Shown here: piece by piece, positions 42,408 to 51,844 of the stretch
How positions within the stretch are numbered: position 1 is the stretch's first letter
Layout of the letters: each line of letters opens with the position of its first letter
Assembly (NCBI RefSeq): GCF_001510645.1
Contig: NZ_LMVB01000001.1
Span: 1,816,446-1,870,185 of the forward strand
Reading direction: 5' to 3'
DNA length: 53,740 nt
Origin: Paenibacillus sp. FJAT-29882
GTDB taxonomy: Bacteria; Bacillota; Bacilli; Bacillales; DSM-1321
Translations under genes and position numbers: made by a program
The notes under the pieces: model-generated
Seen by the model: the letters and a program-made list of their open reading frames with translations, nothing else
Database searches by the model: none
Told to the model about the DNA's origin: nothing

Positions 42408-43600
42408 TGCTCAACACCTCTTTGATGTTTTCCAGTTGCCAAACCGTTTCTTTTGATCTTTACCTTCGTTTCAAAAGAAACGGCTACTTGCGGGAAAATT
42501 TCATTCCATTCGTCTTTCTTTTGTTTCCATATTTGTGGATATTTTCTCTGAAATTCATTAGCAAAGTCGAAAATATCAGAATTTAACTTTTCCTGTACTT
42601 CCGAGAAAGCTAACCGTTCTCTTTGTTCAATTTCATCAGCAACCTTTTGCTCAGACTTTTTTATGACCTTTGGATTGAATAAGTTTAATATTGTCGTATT
42701 TTGTACAACTTCAAGGTCTGCGTTTGTTTTGATGTGCATGCTCCATTGACCATTCTTTATGGAAGGGATCAACTCAGTATGGCTTCTTAATAAATTTAAG
42801 GAGATGTAGCCATTTTCGTCGTCAATAGAAATCGTAATCATACCTGATTTAATCTCATTTCTAGGCCAAAGAATACCCCTTGTTTCTTTATCGTCTAATC
42901 TTCCTACCATTTTTCCTTCCTTAAAAATGGCTGCCCCATTAATGATTGGAATTTCCTTTTTCTTATCCATTAGGGATGGGGGAAGTTTTTCAACCCAAGG
43001 AAGTACGGCTGGAGCAGATTCGCCTGATAGCATCTGGGATAAATCCTTCACTGTCACTTTTACACCTATATGTGTTTTTACGATTTTACGTAGTTGTTTT
43101 GCGGCGTCTCTTTCCAATTCAGGCTTGGCCCCCAAAACAGTCTTTGACCTTCCTTTCGAAACAAAAACATCGGCACGTATACGAGGTTCCGAATGCCGCA
43201 TCCAAAAATCAATTTCATCACTTATTCCTGCTTTTGCTAATTTTTCACCAATAATGAGCACCTCATTTTGCCCCCAAAAAACTTCCCTTGTGAGTTCTTC
43301 CTGGAGTCGCGCCATCGCATCCGCAATGGTTTCTCCTTCAGCTGACCTAACAAATGACTGACCACTGCTGGAACCGTTGGACATCCCGGACTGTTGTCCG
43401 CCTTGTGAGCCTCCCGGGATATAAATTTGGGCCGATAATTCGATATTTTTGTTTTCGCCCTTATCTATACCTGCTGCCAAAATGAGAGCTAAATCATTCA
43501 CCTCAGTGCGGTCCCAACATCCTGTTAGGAAAATCGAGGTCAAGCAAAGCAGAAGCATTAAGGTCATAGCCTTCTTAATAGGTCTGATCATACAACTCAA
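42404..43600 (-). CDS. Spore germinant receptor subunit C, lipoprotein (GerAC/GerKC family)
   Basis: About 395-398 residues. Lipobox and hallmark SIFLTGCWDRTEVND. A Gly/Ser/Gln-rich loop (GGSQGGQQSGMSNGSSSGQS) near residue 60 is a distinctive insertion compared with operon 1. Start is either TTG 43598-43600, which overlaps the A subunit stop by 4 bp, or ATG 43589-43591; GGTGG spacing favours the TTG. Confidence 0.93.
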   Translation of the reverse strand: MSCMIRPIKKAMTLMLLLCLTSIFLTGCWDRTEVNDLALILAAGIDKGENKNIELSAQIYIPGGSQGGQQSGMSNGSSSGQSFVRSAEGETIADAMARLQEELTREVFWGQNEVLIIGEKLAKAGISDEIDFWMRHSEPRIRADVFVSKGRSKTVLGAKPELERDAAKQLRKIVKTHIGVKVTVKDLSQMLSGESAPAVLPWVEKLPPSLMDKKKEIPIINGAAIFKEGKMVGRLDDKETRGILWPRNEIKSGMITISIDDENGYISLNLLRSHTELIPSIKNGQWSMHIKTNADLEVVQNTTILNLFNPKVIKKSEQKVADEIEQRERLAFSEVQEKLNSDIFDFANEFQRKYPQIWKQKKDEWNEIFPQVAVSFETKVKIKRNGLATGKHQRGVEQ

Positions 43601-45177
43601 CTTTCGCCACCACCTTTGCTTGGACCTGGCTTTAGGTTACTGGACTGACGCCTTAGGTTACTAGTATCCTTTGAAGAAAATTCAGGACGTGTATCCATGG
43701 CCCACCAAGGGGCTCGAATCAGGACATCCTTCAAATTTTGAATCTTAAGAGGCGCTGTCGAATTGAAATATGGTACACCAAAGGATTTTAGGGTACACAT
43801 ATGTGCGACAATAGCAGTAATACCGATCATGACACCTAATAAACCTAACATTCCGGAAAAAATCATGATGGGAAAGCGCAGGATTCGAATCGATATGCCG
43901 GTCGCATATCTTGGCATTAAAAACGATGCGACACCTGTAATGGCGACTACCATGACCATCGGTGATGAAACCAGTCCTGCCGCAGTCGCCGCTTGTCCGA
44001 TGACCAGGGCTCCGACAATACTAACAGCAGCGCCAACCTGTTTTGGTAATCTCACACCTGCTTCCCTTAGCGCCTCAAAGGTGATTTCCATGATAAACGC
44101 CTCAATCAATGCCGGAAAAGGGATTTGTTCGCGGCTTTGAGCAATGGTTAAGAGCAGTGTGGTTGGAAGCATTTCTTGATGAAACGTTAAGATTGCCACA
44201 TATGCTGATGGTGCGAGCAAAGCGATAAAAAAGAATATATATCGCAGCCAACGTATCAAGGTACTGATGTAAAACTGATTATAGTAATCTTCAGGTGCCT
44301 GCATCAGACTTGCGAACGTACAAGGAGCAATTAATGTAATAGGGGTGCCGTCAATCAAGATCACAACACGCCCTTCCAAAAGGCAGGCACTTGCTACATC
44401 CGGCCGTTCTGTTGTTAAAACTTGTGAGAAAGGTGAAAACGGGTGATCTACAATCATTTCCTCAATATATCCGCTTTCTAAAATGCCATCAATCTTAATT
44501 CGCTTTAGCCTGCTTGTCACTTCATCAACTAATGTGCTGTTGGCAATCCCTTCGATATAAGCAACGATGACTTGTGTTTCTGTGTAACGACCAATATCCA
44601 TTTGTTTCATTCTTAATAACGGATGACGAATTTTCCTGCGTAAAAGGGAGGTGTTTACTCTTAATGTTTCAATAAAACCTTCTCTTGGTCCCCGTATGAC
44701 TGATTCCGCGTCTGGTTCCATAATGCTGCGTTTTTCCCACTTCGGCAGCCCAATGGAAATTCCTTTTGTCTCTTTTTCAATTAAAATAATCGAGTTACCA
44801 ATTGAAATTTGTTTAAAAATATCATTAATCGAGTAAATGTCCTTAATATCGGAAACCGATATTTCCTTTTTAGTTTTCTCAAATATTGCACCATGTTCAT
44901 GGTTTTTCATCTGAATAAGCGGCTTAAGCACATGCTGATCGACTTCTTCAGTATTTGAAAGACCATCTATGTAAAGAAGAACCGCATTAATGCTGCTGCC
45001 GATACTAAATTCACGAAATACCACATCAGAGCAATCTTTATATGCTGATTTTAGTACTTCTATATTTTGATTTAACTCCGGATGTAGAGGGATTTTTGGT
45101 AATGTATCCAACGATTCATTCAATTGTATATTTTGAAAATGATCTTTCTTCTTTTTCCATATCCCCGAAAATTTCAT
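43597..45177 (-). CDS. Spore germinant receptor subunit A (GerAA/GerKA family)
   Basis: 526 residues from ATG 45175-45177, preceded by AAGGAG; an upstream in-frame start is rejected. Motifs parallel operon 1: VIRGPREGFIETLRVNTSLLRRKI, TTERPDVASACLLEGRVVILIDGTP, PFPALIEAFIMEITFEALREAGVRLP. A soluble N-terminal half and about five C-terminal membrane helices. First gene of the minus-strand A-C-D-B operon 2. Confidence 0.95.
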   Translation of the reverse strand: MKFSGIWKKKKDHFQNIQLNESLDTLPKIPLHPELNQNIEVLKSAYKDCSDVVFREFSIGSSINAVLLYIDGLSNTEEVDQHVLKPLIQMKNHEHGAIFEKTKKEISVSDIKDIYSINDIFKQISIGNSIILIEKETKGISIGLPKWEKRSIMEPDAESVIRGPREGFIETLRVNTSLLRRKIRHPLLRMKQMDIGRYTETQVIVAYIEGIANSTLVDEVTSRLKRIKIDGILESGYIEEMIVDHPFSPFSQVLTTERPDVASACLLEGRVVILIDGTPITLIAPCTFASLMQAPEDYYNQFYISTLIRWLRYIFFFIALLAPSAYVAILTFHQEMLPTTLLLTIAQSREQIPFPALIEAFIMEITFEALREAGVRLPKQVGAAVSIVGALVIGQAATAAGLVSSPMVMVVAITGVASFLMPRYATGISIRILRFPIMIFSGMLGLLGVMIGITAIVAHMCTLKSFGVPYFNSTAPLKIQNLKDVLIRAPWWAMDTRPEFSSKDTSNLRRQSSNLKPGPSKGGGES

Positions 45178-45319
45178 TAATTGGTTCTCCTTGGTAAGTT
45201 TTAAGTGTATTTTTTGCACATTCTGTGAAGATTATTCTGCTGTTCCAATTTTTAGATGCTTGGAAGTATGACGAATTTTGTCGTGCAATTCCCAAAGAAA
45301 TCCCTAAAAAAGTTTGCAT

Positions 45320-45346
45320 ACAAAAAGCCCAGTTTTGCAGCTGGGC
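45320..45346 (-). terminator. Hairpin insulating germinant receptor operon 2
   Basis: GCCCAG / CTGGGC stem followed on the minus strand by TTTTTG, 140 bp upstream of the A subunit start. It would stop transcription coming from the right. Confidence 0.65.
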
Positions 45347-45555
45347 CGAATACTTATTTCTTCTTATTTCAGAACAAGCTTTGATACACACTCAACATGA
45401 CTTGTGTGCTGACTGTAGATACAAAATTATAAGAGGGATGTAGTGGGTTCACCTAAACGTTATACTTAACTTACTCCCAACGCCTTGAATACCCATCAAT
45501 CGGATTGGCGTAAAACACGTGGATGCACTTTCACCAACAAATCAGATGGAACTGT

Positions 45556-45720
45556 TTACAAGTCCATCACAGACGATGCAGGAATCAATACTTTCTTTGC
45601 TCCCCCATCCATACGAATCTGGACTTCATACAAATAGTCTGTCCGAATACGGAAAAGCGTCGTTTTATCATAGCGATACATATAAATGAGACAGTTAAAC
45701 GCCTTCTCTTTGCCTAACAT
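45556..45720 (-). pseudogene. Fragment resembling a BREX PglX-type methyltransferase
   Basis: 54 codons read KAFNCLIYMYRYDKTTLFRI, then RTDYLYEVQIRMDGG, then unrelated residues and a stop. The segment Y-YRYDK-TL-RIRTDYL-E-Q recalls the C-terminal helical region of PglX/Eco57I-like proteins. No catalytic NPPY motif or other BREX gene is present. Low-confidence relic. Confidence 0.3.
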
Positions 45721-45904
45721 GAACAATCAGTAAATCGGCTACTTCTTATAGATAAGTATCAAAACAGGGTCCGGATTTCAAAATAATTCAGATTGATTTT
45801 AAAACCCGTTACCTACACTGCCTTTCCCGCATCCTTACCCAACAACTAAATCTTAATTTCCGTCTTAACTTCAGTAGCTATTTGAGCAGCAATTTGAGTT
45901 TGAA

Positions 45905-46012
45905 TCGATGGGGAATCGAACCACCCTCTTTTCAAAACACTACAATAGCAGTGTTTACAAGGATTTGAAGCTAGCATTAAAATTGTTTGACTACGTTTTT
46001 GACTACGTTTGA
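45905..46012 (-). other. Integrase tail and tRNA-like segment (att debris)
   Basis: On the minus strand, twelve codons end SNVVKNVVKQF-stop (46012-45977), a tail typical of Firmicute phage/ICE tyrosine integrases. About 40 bp further on, GGTGGTTCGATTCCCC (near 45930) resembles a tRNA T-arm. Such integrase-3'-end/tRNA-end pairs mark attachment sites. The body of the integrase is not present here. Confidence 0.35.
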
Positions 46013-46121
46013 TAAAAATTACGTTGCGGGGGTAAGGTGTTTTCTTTAATAAACCTAGAGTTTGAGTAACTCAAGTTATCACTTAACTTATACCACAGGT
46101 AACATTTGTTTGCCTTAAGAC

Positions 46122-46454
46122 TTAATGAAATTCTTCAGCAAGATATCTTAATCTAAACTCCCACACATCACTAATTTCCGTATTATATCCATAAACTTTG
46201 TGAAATAACTTATGCACAGAGACAAGCATGGGAACTCCAATAATACAATGATGCTTTTCTATAAATTTTTTAGTAATTAGTATTACTTCTTCTTCTGAAA
46301 ACTCTTTGCGTATATTCCTTTTTCTCTTTATTCCCAGGTCCTGTAATACCGCATCTCGGATTTGATAAAATGGTTTTGAAGCATGATGAACTTGAAGAGT
46401 CCCACCTTTACCCGTAATTGCACATTTAAAATCATATTCTCTTAAAACTTGCAT
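46122..46454 (-). CDS. HNH-nuclease-like protein, probably truncated
   Basis: 110 residues: VLREYDFKCAITGKGGTLQVHHASKPF contains the C-x-x-TG-x(4)-L-x-VHH core of phage-type HNH nucleases, followed by FSEEEVILITKKFIEKHHCIIGVPM and HKLFHKVYG, which fit the C-terminal part of that family. The N-terminus begins almost at the motif and no ribosome binding site is clear, so the 5' end is probably lost. Confidence 0.55.
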   Translation of the reverse strand: MQVLREYDFKCAITGKGGTLQVHHASKPFYQIRDAVLQDLGIKRKRNIRKEFSEEEVILITKKFIEKHHCIIGVPMLVSVHKLFHKVYGYNTEISDVWEFRLRYLAEEFH

Positions 46455-46590
46455 TTTCCAATCTATAACTTATAGTGCCAGTATATTACTATTAATAGAG
46501 ATGAAAATAGTAATTTTATGTGGATGAGAACGTTCAAACAACATCAAAATATCGAAAAGAGCTTTTGAAATCCGGCACCCTTCACTCATA

Positions 46591-47643
46591 TTAAAACACA
46601 TTCCACATGGGTGCGGGAATGACTAATCGATTCTGATCACTATAGCGCATTTCTGTTATAATCTCACTTTCATTCCCTAATTCAATCTTTTTAATCCAAT
46701 CCGGCTCCATAAGAAGTGCTCTTCCTAACGCAATTAATGGTATTCCAGATTCCAGCGCTTTAAGTGCATCATCGGCTGTCTGAATGGAACCTATCCCCAT
46801 CACAGGTATACGATCTCCTACTTTCTGCATAATCCAATGCAGACGACTATTTGTAGCCGGTGCTCCTCTCCTAGGAACTGACCAAAAATCACCGCTTGAT
46901 ATGTGGAGATAATCTAATTCTTTATATGACAATTGATCCATTAATTCTAACGAATCAGCCATTGTAAATCCTAATGGACCTGTTTCTTCAGGTGAAATAC
47001 GATAGCCTACAAGAAAAGGCTTTTTTGCATGTTGTTTGACAGTTTGCAGAACTTGATCAACTACAGCCAATGGAAATTTCATCCGTTTTTCAAATGAACC
47101 ACCCCAGTGATCGTCCCTTCTATTCGTCTGTGCAGAGAAAAATTGATGGATGAGATAATGGTTGGCACCGTGAATTTCAACACCATCGAAACCCGCGGCA
47201 ATTGCACGCCGAGTTGCTTCGCCGAAATCTGTTATAAGTTGATCAATTTCCCCACTATTTAATGCACTGATATATTCGTGTTGAGGGCTTGTTCGATCAC
47301 GAAATACATTTTGAAAGCCAGCATGGAAAATTTGTAAAACTGCCGTGGTACCTTGTTTTTTTAATGTAGAAGCCAGCCGAGTTAAGCTAGGTATGGTGAC
47401 ATCTGTATCTGCTCCGAATCCACCATTCCAAGCTTTCCCGTCTAATGTTACGTGCGCACAAGCAGTAATGACCATTCCAACCCTATTTGCGCGACGACTA
47501 TAATAATTAAGTTCATCTTCGGACACACTACCATCATCATAAGCTGATTTAGTCGTCATTGGTGCCATCGAAATACGGTTTTTTATCTTCACACCACTAC
47601 GAAAAACATATGGTTCAAAAAGAGGTTTATATTGTGCTTTCAT
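46591..47643 (-). CDS. Old yellow enzyme-family NADH:flavin oxidoreductase
   Basis: 350 residues, TIM-barrel OYE. Motifs: ISMAPMTTKSAYDDGSVSEDELNYYSRRA, LQIFHAGFQ, the substrate-binding GVEIHGANHYLIHQF (His/Asn pair), NRRDDHWGGSFEKRMKF and the FMN-phosphate-binding MGIGSIQT / LGRALL. It reduces activated C=C bonds. ATG 47641-47643 follows AAAGGG. It is the last gene of the ArsR-linked cluster, 83 bp after the SnoaL-like gene. Confidence 0.9.
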   Translation of the reverse strand: MKAQYKPLFEPYVFRSGVKIKNRISMAPMTTKSAYDDGSVSEDELNYYSRRANRVGMVITACAHVTLDGKAWNGGFGADTDVTIPSLTRLASTLKKQGTTAVLQIFHAGFQNVFRDRTSPQHEYISALNSGEIDQLITDFGEATRRAIAAGFDGVEIHGANHYLIHQFFSAQTNRRDDHWGGSFEKRMKFPLAVVDQVLQTVKQHAKKPFLVGYRISPEETGPLGFTMADSLELMDQLSYKELDYLHISSGDFWSVPRRGAPATNSRLHWIMQKVGDRIPVMGIGSIQTADDALKALESGIPLIALGRALLMEPDWIKKIELGNESEIITEMRYSDQNRLVIPAPMWNVF

Positions 47644-47726
47644 GTTTTCTTCAACCCTTTCTAAAAATAAAATTGCACACAATCTCATCTTAATTTGCTG
47701 ACTCAGCTCTTCTTAATGCTTATTTC

Positions 47727-48530
47727 TTACTCTAGCAATTCATCTATTTGTAGATAGCGCTCTCCACTATCTTGAAGTTTTAATTTGTATTGTACAGAAG
47801 AACTTAGAGCCTCTCCTTTTACAACCCTTTTCCATATTGCTTTAATTTCAACTAACACTCTATTATCACTCAGTGTTTCAGTGTCAATACTCTCTATTTC
47901 ATAGTGGCCATGTTGTATTTGGTCTGGTAACTGTCTCCTAAAATTAGTCCACCCTTCATAACTTTTTATACCCCCTCCTTCAGCGAAAATAAAAGGTTGT
48001 CCATCCTTTACCAATAATTCTTTAATTTCTTCAAGATTTAAATTTTCACGTAAATAAACCCATCGATATACGAAAGAGTGAACACGATTTTCCTGGTATG
48101 AATCGGCAAATACTTTGTTAGGGTTATGCTCGGCAGGTGTTTTGTTAATAAATGTGAAAAGAGCTGAGTTATCTTCAGTGAATGTTACCAACGTCTGATA
48201 ATGAATGATTGCTCCACCTATTTGATTACCTGCCTGAATGACTTGATAGGCCACTTTCATTCTTACTTCAGCTAAATCTTCACTTAATGGATTATAGATA
48301 AACTCTTTAATAAAATGAGAATCTACTTCCTCAGGGATGTTTGCCACCCATTCAGCAGCTGAGTCTTTTCCATCAGCCAACAAGTGTGAAGAAGCATGTA
48401 GAATTTTTATATCATCACTTAAAATTTCTAGTTGTTTGTTTATATCTTTATTTTCCCCTTCAAAATAGGCAAACCAACGATGTGCAATATCACGTGCAGC
48501 ATGTTCTCTAATTTTTTCTCGAACATTCAT
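47727..48530 (-). CDS. SnoaL/NTF2-like protein with two domains
   Basis: 267 residues. Both halves look like NTF2-fold SnoaL domains: HAARDIAHRWFAYFEGENKDINKQLEILSDD... (about 10-140) and HSFVYRWVYLRENLNLEEIKELLVKDGQ... ending YKLKLQDSGERYLQIDELLE (about 150-267). Such proteins are cyclases, isomerases or binding proteins of hydrophobic compounds. Located between OYE and LLM genes, it probably handles the pathway substrate. Confidence 0.75.
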   Translation of the reverse strand: MNVREKIREHAARDIAHRWFAYFEGENKDINKQLEILSDDIKILHASSHLLADGKDSAAEWVANIPEEVDSHFIKEFIYNPLSEDLAEVRMKVAYQVIQAGNQIGGAIIHYQTLVTFTEDNSALFTFINKTPAEHNPNKVFADSYQENRVHSFVYRWVYLRENLNLEEIKELLVKDGQPFIFAEGGGIKSYEGWTNFRRQLPDQIQHGHYEIESIDTETLSDNRVLVEIKAIWKRVVKGEALSSSVQYKLKLQDSGERYLQIDELLE

Positions 48531-48578
48531 ATCATCTAATTACTCCTTTCTTACTCTAAGGTTGATAGAAGATATATG

Positions 48579-49589
48579 TTATTGATTAGATAAGTTAAAT
48601 GCTTCTGCCAGTAACCGAATTGACTTCATGCGGTTATGGGCTCCAGAAATATTAGGTAAGATTGTTATTTCATTCGTACCATAAAGCTGAGCTAATTTTT
48701 CAATTTGATCTTTCACTTTTTCAGCATTCCCAACAAGTACACGATTTCGATTTCCCGAAATACGTTCCATTTCATGCAGACTATACGGATAGTCCATTGC
48801 TGTTTGAATAGATGGATAAGAAATGGGTGGTTGTAATGATTCAGATTTGAGAAGCCACAAATCAAAAGCCTTGGTAATCTCTTCTGCCTCTTCATTTGTT
48901 TCAGCTACAACAGCAAATACCCCGATGATTACTTTAGGTTTGTCAAATAAGGATGACGGTTTAAAGTTCTCTCGATAATGTTTAACTGCGGCTAAGCCAT
49001 CTCCAAATGGATTAATAAAATGGGCAAATGTAAATGCAGTGCCATTTTCAGCAGCGATACTTGCACTCCCCCCGCCAGCTCCTAAAACCCACATTTCTGG
49101 TTTTGTATCAATGACAGGCGTAGCAATCAATCCATTAAAACGATGGCCTTCTGCAAATTCATCTGTTAAAAAACTTTTCAAATCTACAACTTGCTGCTCA
49201 TATTGAAGTGGTCTTGATTTTTCTTCGTTTAAAGCATAGCTTACTAAACGGTTTGCCCCAGGCGCTCTCCCTATCCCCAAGTCAATACGATTTGGATACA
49301 ATGCTTCTAACATACGAAAATTTTCAGCTACTTTATATGAACTATAGTGCGGAAGCATAACCCCTCCTGAACCAATTCGAATACGCTCCGTTGACGCCGC
49401 TAGGTGCGTCATCAACATTTCAGGATTGCTACCAGCAAGCGATAACATTTGGTGATGCTCAGATACCCAAAATCTACTATAGCCAAGTTTGTCAGCTGTC
49501 TTTGCTAATTCAGTTGTTTGAAGTAACGCTTCGCGTGCATTATGACCTTCATCTATTGGAGAATAATCCAGTATATTTAATGAAATCAT
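48579..49589 (-). CDS. LLM-class flavin-dependent monooxygenase
   Basis: 336 residues, luciferase-like barrel: LDYSPIDEGHNAREALLQTTELAKTADKLGYSRFWVSEHHQM, RIRIGSGGVMLPHYSSYKVAENF, LYPNRIDLGIGRAPG and VGNAEKVKDQIEKLAQLYG. It uses reduced flavin and O2, possibly supplied with reductant by the OYE-type partner. ATG shortly follows an AGGGAG-type site. Confidence 0.9.
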   Translation of the reverse strand: MISLNILDYSPIDEGHNAREALLQTTELAKTADKLGYSRFWVSEHHQMLSLAGSNPEMLMTHLAASTERIRIGSGGVMLPHYSSYKVAENFRMLEALYPNRIDLGIGRAPGANRLVSYALNEEKSRPLQYEQQVVDLKSFLTDEFAEGHRFNGLIATPVIDTKPEMWVLGAGGGSASIAAENGTAFTFAHFINPFGDGLAAVKHYRENFKPSSLFDKPKVIIGVFAVVAETNEEAEEITKAFDLWLLKSESLQPPISYPSIQTAMDYPYSLHEMERISGNRNRVLVGNAEKVKDQIEKLAQLYGTNEITILPNISGAHNRMKSIRLLAEAFNLSNQ

Positions 49590-49681
49590 TATTTTCCACT
49601 CCCTGTTTGATTACTATTAATTAATTGGTACTCTACTATCCGTCCATACTTAGACAAGACTCCAGTAAGTTAGAATTAGCT

Positions 49682-50362
49682 TTAATGACTTTCTATAGTA
49701 AAAGTCGAAATTTCATCAATGAACACTCTGGCATGATCTATTGCCTTTATTGCTGTTGGAGCAGAAAACGCAGCATCCATACTTTCTTTGTCCTTGAACC
49801 AAAACTCTACAATCCCGTCAATTGGAAGTTCTTCGTAAGGTACAGATTTATCTGCTATACGTCTATTTAGAACTAAATTTTGCGTATAACCTAAAACACC
49901 AGGAAATGTATGTGGAACCATTTCCGCATGCACCTTACACCATTCATATTCAAATTTTTCCGGACTAACATCAGCTGGACGTTTCAGAACTTGCATCATT
50001 TTATAGATACCTTTGTCTTCCGCCGTAGGTATAACTATATTCTGCTTTGTTACTACTGATTTTAAGTCACCCATATCACTTCTATTCAATGCATCGATTG
50101 CATTAGAGTTTGAAGCCTTCTCTGCTGATGGCTGGTCATCAAACCATACTTTAGAAAAGGCTTCCACCCGTTCAGAGCTTCTAGGGTAGTCTTCGTTTCC
50201 AAGACCTGATGGTTGTGTAGATTCAACTACATAATTTTGTGCGTACTTTTGGAAGCCATCCATCTGGGACATGTTTACCTCATGTTCATCTAAATGTTTA
50301 CGGAAATTGTCTGAGGAAACCCCGTCTTTTTTGTTAAATAGATCTATTCTTGCAATCATCAT
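49682..50362 (-). CDS. EthD-like (dimeric alpha/beta barrel) protein, two domains
   Basis: 226 residues. Two ferredoxin-like repeats: MIARIDLFNKKDGVSSDNFRKHLDEHEVNMSQMDGFQKYAQNYV and MMQVLKRPADVSPEKFEYEWCKVHAEMVPHTFPGVLGYTQNLVL, the second with the K-x-x-HA-x-x-x-x-x-P-x-x-x-Y EthD pattern. EthD proteins act as decarboxylases, dehydratases or auxiliary factors in xenobiotic and polyketide pathways. AAAGG spacing favours the third codon Met (50362) over the first. Confidence 0.82.
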   Translation of the reverse strand: MMIARIDLFNKKDGVSSDNFRKHLDEHEVNMSQMDGFQKYAQNYVVESTQPSGLGNEDYPRSSERVEAFSKVWFDDQPSAEKASNSNAIDALNRSDMGDLKSVVTKQNIVIPTAEDKGIYKMMQVLKRPADVSPEKFEYEWCKVHAEMVPHTFPGVLGYTQNLVLNRRIADKSVPYEELPIDGIVEFWFKDKESMDAAFSAPTAIKAIDHARVFIDEISTFTIESH

Positions 50363-50476
50363 ATACATCCTTTCTGTCTTGAAGATCTTAATTGATTAAA
50401 AATATTATAAGTATGTAAATAGGGACCTTTTCACACACAGTACATCCATTAGGTCAAAATAAATACGCAGGTCGTT

Positions 50477-51427
50477 TTAAGCTTTCCCCCTTTCAAATAC
50501 GTTACCCTCGGTATAAAAGACCTTCTCAAATTTCCACTTACTGTCAATCTTACGTAAACTGCAATCATATGTGGCACTAAAAAAGTTCCGGTTAATCGTA
50601 TCTTTCGTTACGTGAACTGGAGTGCGTCTAAAGATTTTCATATTTGCAACGTCCCCAATCACTTCTATTTCATAGTCTCCAATTGCATGATGCGAAGAAA
50701 CACGACCAGATCTAAAAGTCGAAATCACAGTCATTAATTCTCTTTTATTGTCTATTCTCCCAACAGGGACTAAATTCGCTTCTAATTGTTCTGTAAAAAG
50801 GTCTTTCATAAGACCAATATCATGATCGGTAGCCCAAGCATATTGGGTATAAGCATCTAATATTTGTTCCTCATCAGAACCAAACTCATCCGATTTTGGG
50901 AACACACGCCACGGTGAATCTAATTCGCTAATTATTTTCGGAAGTGTCATGTTTGGAGACCATCCGATGGTTCTGCGTGGTTCTTTCCAATGCTGAATAC
51001 CTGGGTTGGATCCTATCAACCAGTCCAGCTCAAATCGTAGATCAACAATTTCCCAGCCTTCATCTGTCAATTCATATGAGTTAGTAAAATAACCACCAAA
51101 CCAGGCTTCTTGGTTATCCTCTTCTAATGTATCTACAACAAAGCCAGTTAGGTACGCTGACTGTTTCCCTATATTTCCTTCTGTGGCAGTATAATTGTTT
51201 GATATGAAATGCTTTACAACACTCTTGGGAAATATTGGGTTGGACAACCCTTTAATCGCTTCCTGCTTACCCTCTAAATCGCCAATATTACTAAAACTGA
51301 TTTTCACATTATCCGACAGCAATTTCGCTATCGGTGAGATATCTCCAGCCTCCATACCTGATAAAAACTGCCCGAAAACACCTTCTATTGCGGCCCTTTT
51401 AGTTTGTTTTTTCATATTGTCTTGCAT
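50477..51427 (-). CDS. SnoaL/NTF2-like protein with two domains (second copy)
   Basis: 316 residues with two NTF2-like halves: VFGQFLSGMEAGDISPIAKLLSDNVKISF... (about 18-150) and ILDAYTQYAWATDHDIGLMKDLFTEQLEANLVP... (about 190-316, ending FEKVFYTEGNVFERGKA). They are joined by a Trp/Pro-rich linker (WSPNMTLPKIISELDSPWRVF). It resembles bile-acid dehydratase-type SnoaL_4 domains in the second half. First structural gene downstream of arsR; start uncertain between 51427 and 51415. Confidence 0.75.
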   Translation of the reverse strand: MQDNMKKQTKRAAIEGVFGQFLSGMEAGDISPIAKLLSDNVKISFSNIGDLEGKQEAIKGLSNPIFPKSVVKHFISNNYTATEGNIGKQSAYLTGFVVDTLEEDNQEAWFGGYFTNSYELTDEGWEIVDLRFELDWLIGSNPGIQHWKEPRRTIGWSPNMTLPKIISELDSPWRVFPKSDEFGSDEEQILDAYTQYAWATDHDIGLMKDLFTEQLEANLVPVGRIDNKRELMTVISTFRSGRVSSHHAIGDYEIEVIGDVANMKIFRRTPVHVTKDTINRNFFSATYDCSLRKIDSKWKFEKVFYTEGNVFERGKA

Positions 51428-51526
51428 CCTTTCCTTTGGAACTAGGAGAAAACTCCCCCTAACACTAATATTCGTATATCTATATAAGTAGATTATATGT
51501 ACAAAAAAAGAAGAACCTCCTTTTCT

Positions 51527-51838
51527 CTATAAATTATTTTGCAAATACATCGTAAACTCGCGGATGGTTTCTTCATTTCTTCTGTAATAAGTCCACTGCC
51601 CAATACGTCTTGACTCTAACAATCCCGCATTCCTCATCGTATTTAGATAACTGGAAATCACTGATTGTGCTAACCCAGCTTTTTCTTGTATATCTCCTAC
51701 ACATATACTGTTAGTAAAATCCGTGTCGGTTGGAAGATGGTGCTGAACACCAAAATGTTGCTCCGGATTTTTCAACCACTCTAAAATCTGATTCCGTGTC
51801 TCATTCGACAAAGCTTTAAATATTAATATTTTATCCAT
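51527..51838 (-). CDS. ArsR-type HTH regulator
   Basis: 103 residues: MDKILIFKALSNETRNQILEWLKNPE, then VGDIQEKAGLAQSVISSYLNTMRNAGLLESRRIGQWTYYRRN, the standard ArsR winged-HTH. Only one Cys is present, so classical metal sensing by a Cys cluster is unlikely; a small organic ligand is more plausible. A TATAAT box ends 6 nt before the ATG and no ribosome binding site is present. It probably controls the downstream minus-strand enzyme cluster. Confidence 0.9.
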   Translation of the reverse strand: MDKILIFKALSNETRNQILEWLKNPEQHFGVQHHLPTDTDFTNSICVGDIQEKAGLAQSVISSYLNTMRNAGLLESRRIGQWTYYRRNEETIREFTMYLQNNL

Positions 51839-51844
51839 ACGCTT

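Noticed and set aside
45116..45391. Two opposing open frames (minus 45116-45391, plus 45225-45443)
   Set aside because: They overlap each other, the germinant receptor start region and a terminator hairpin; neither has motifs.
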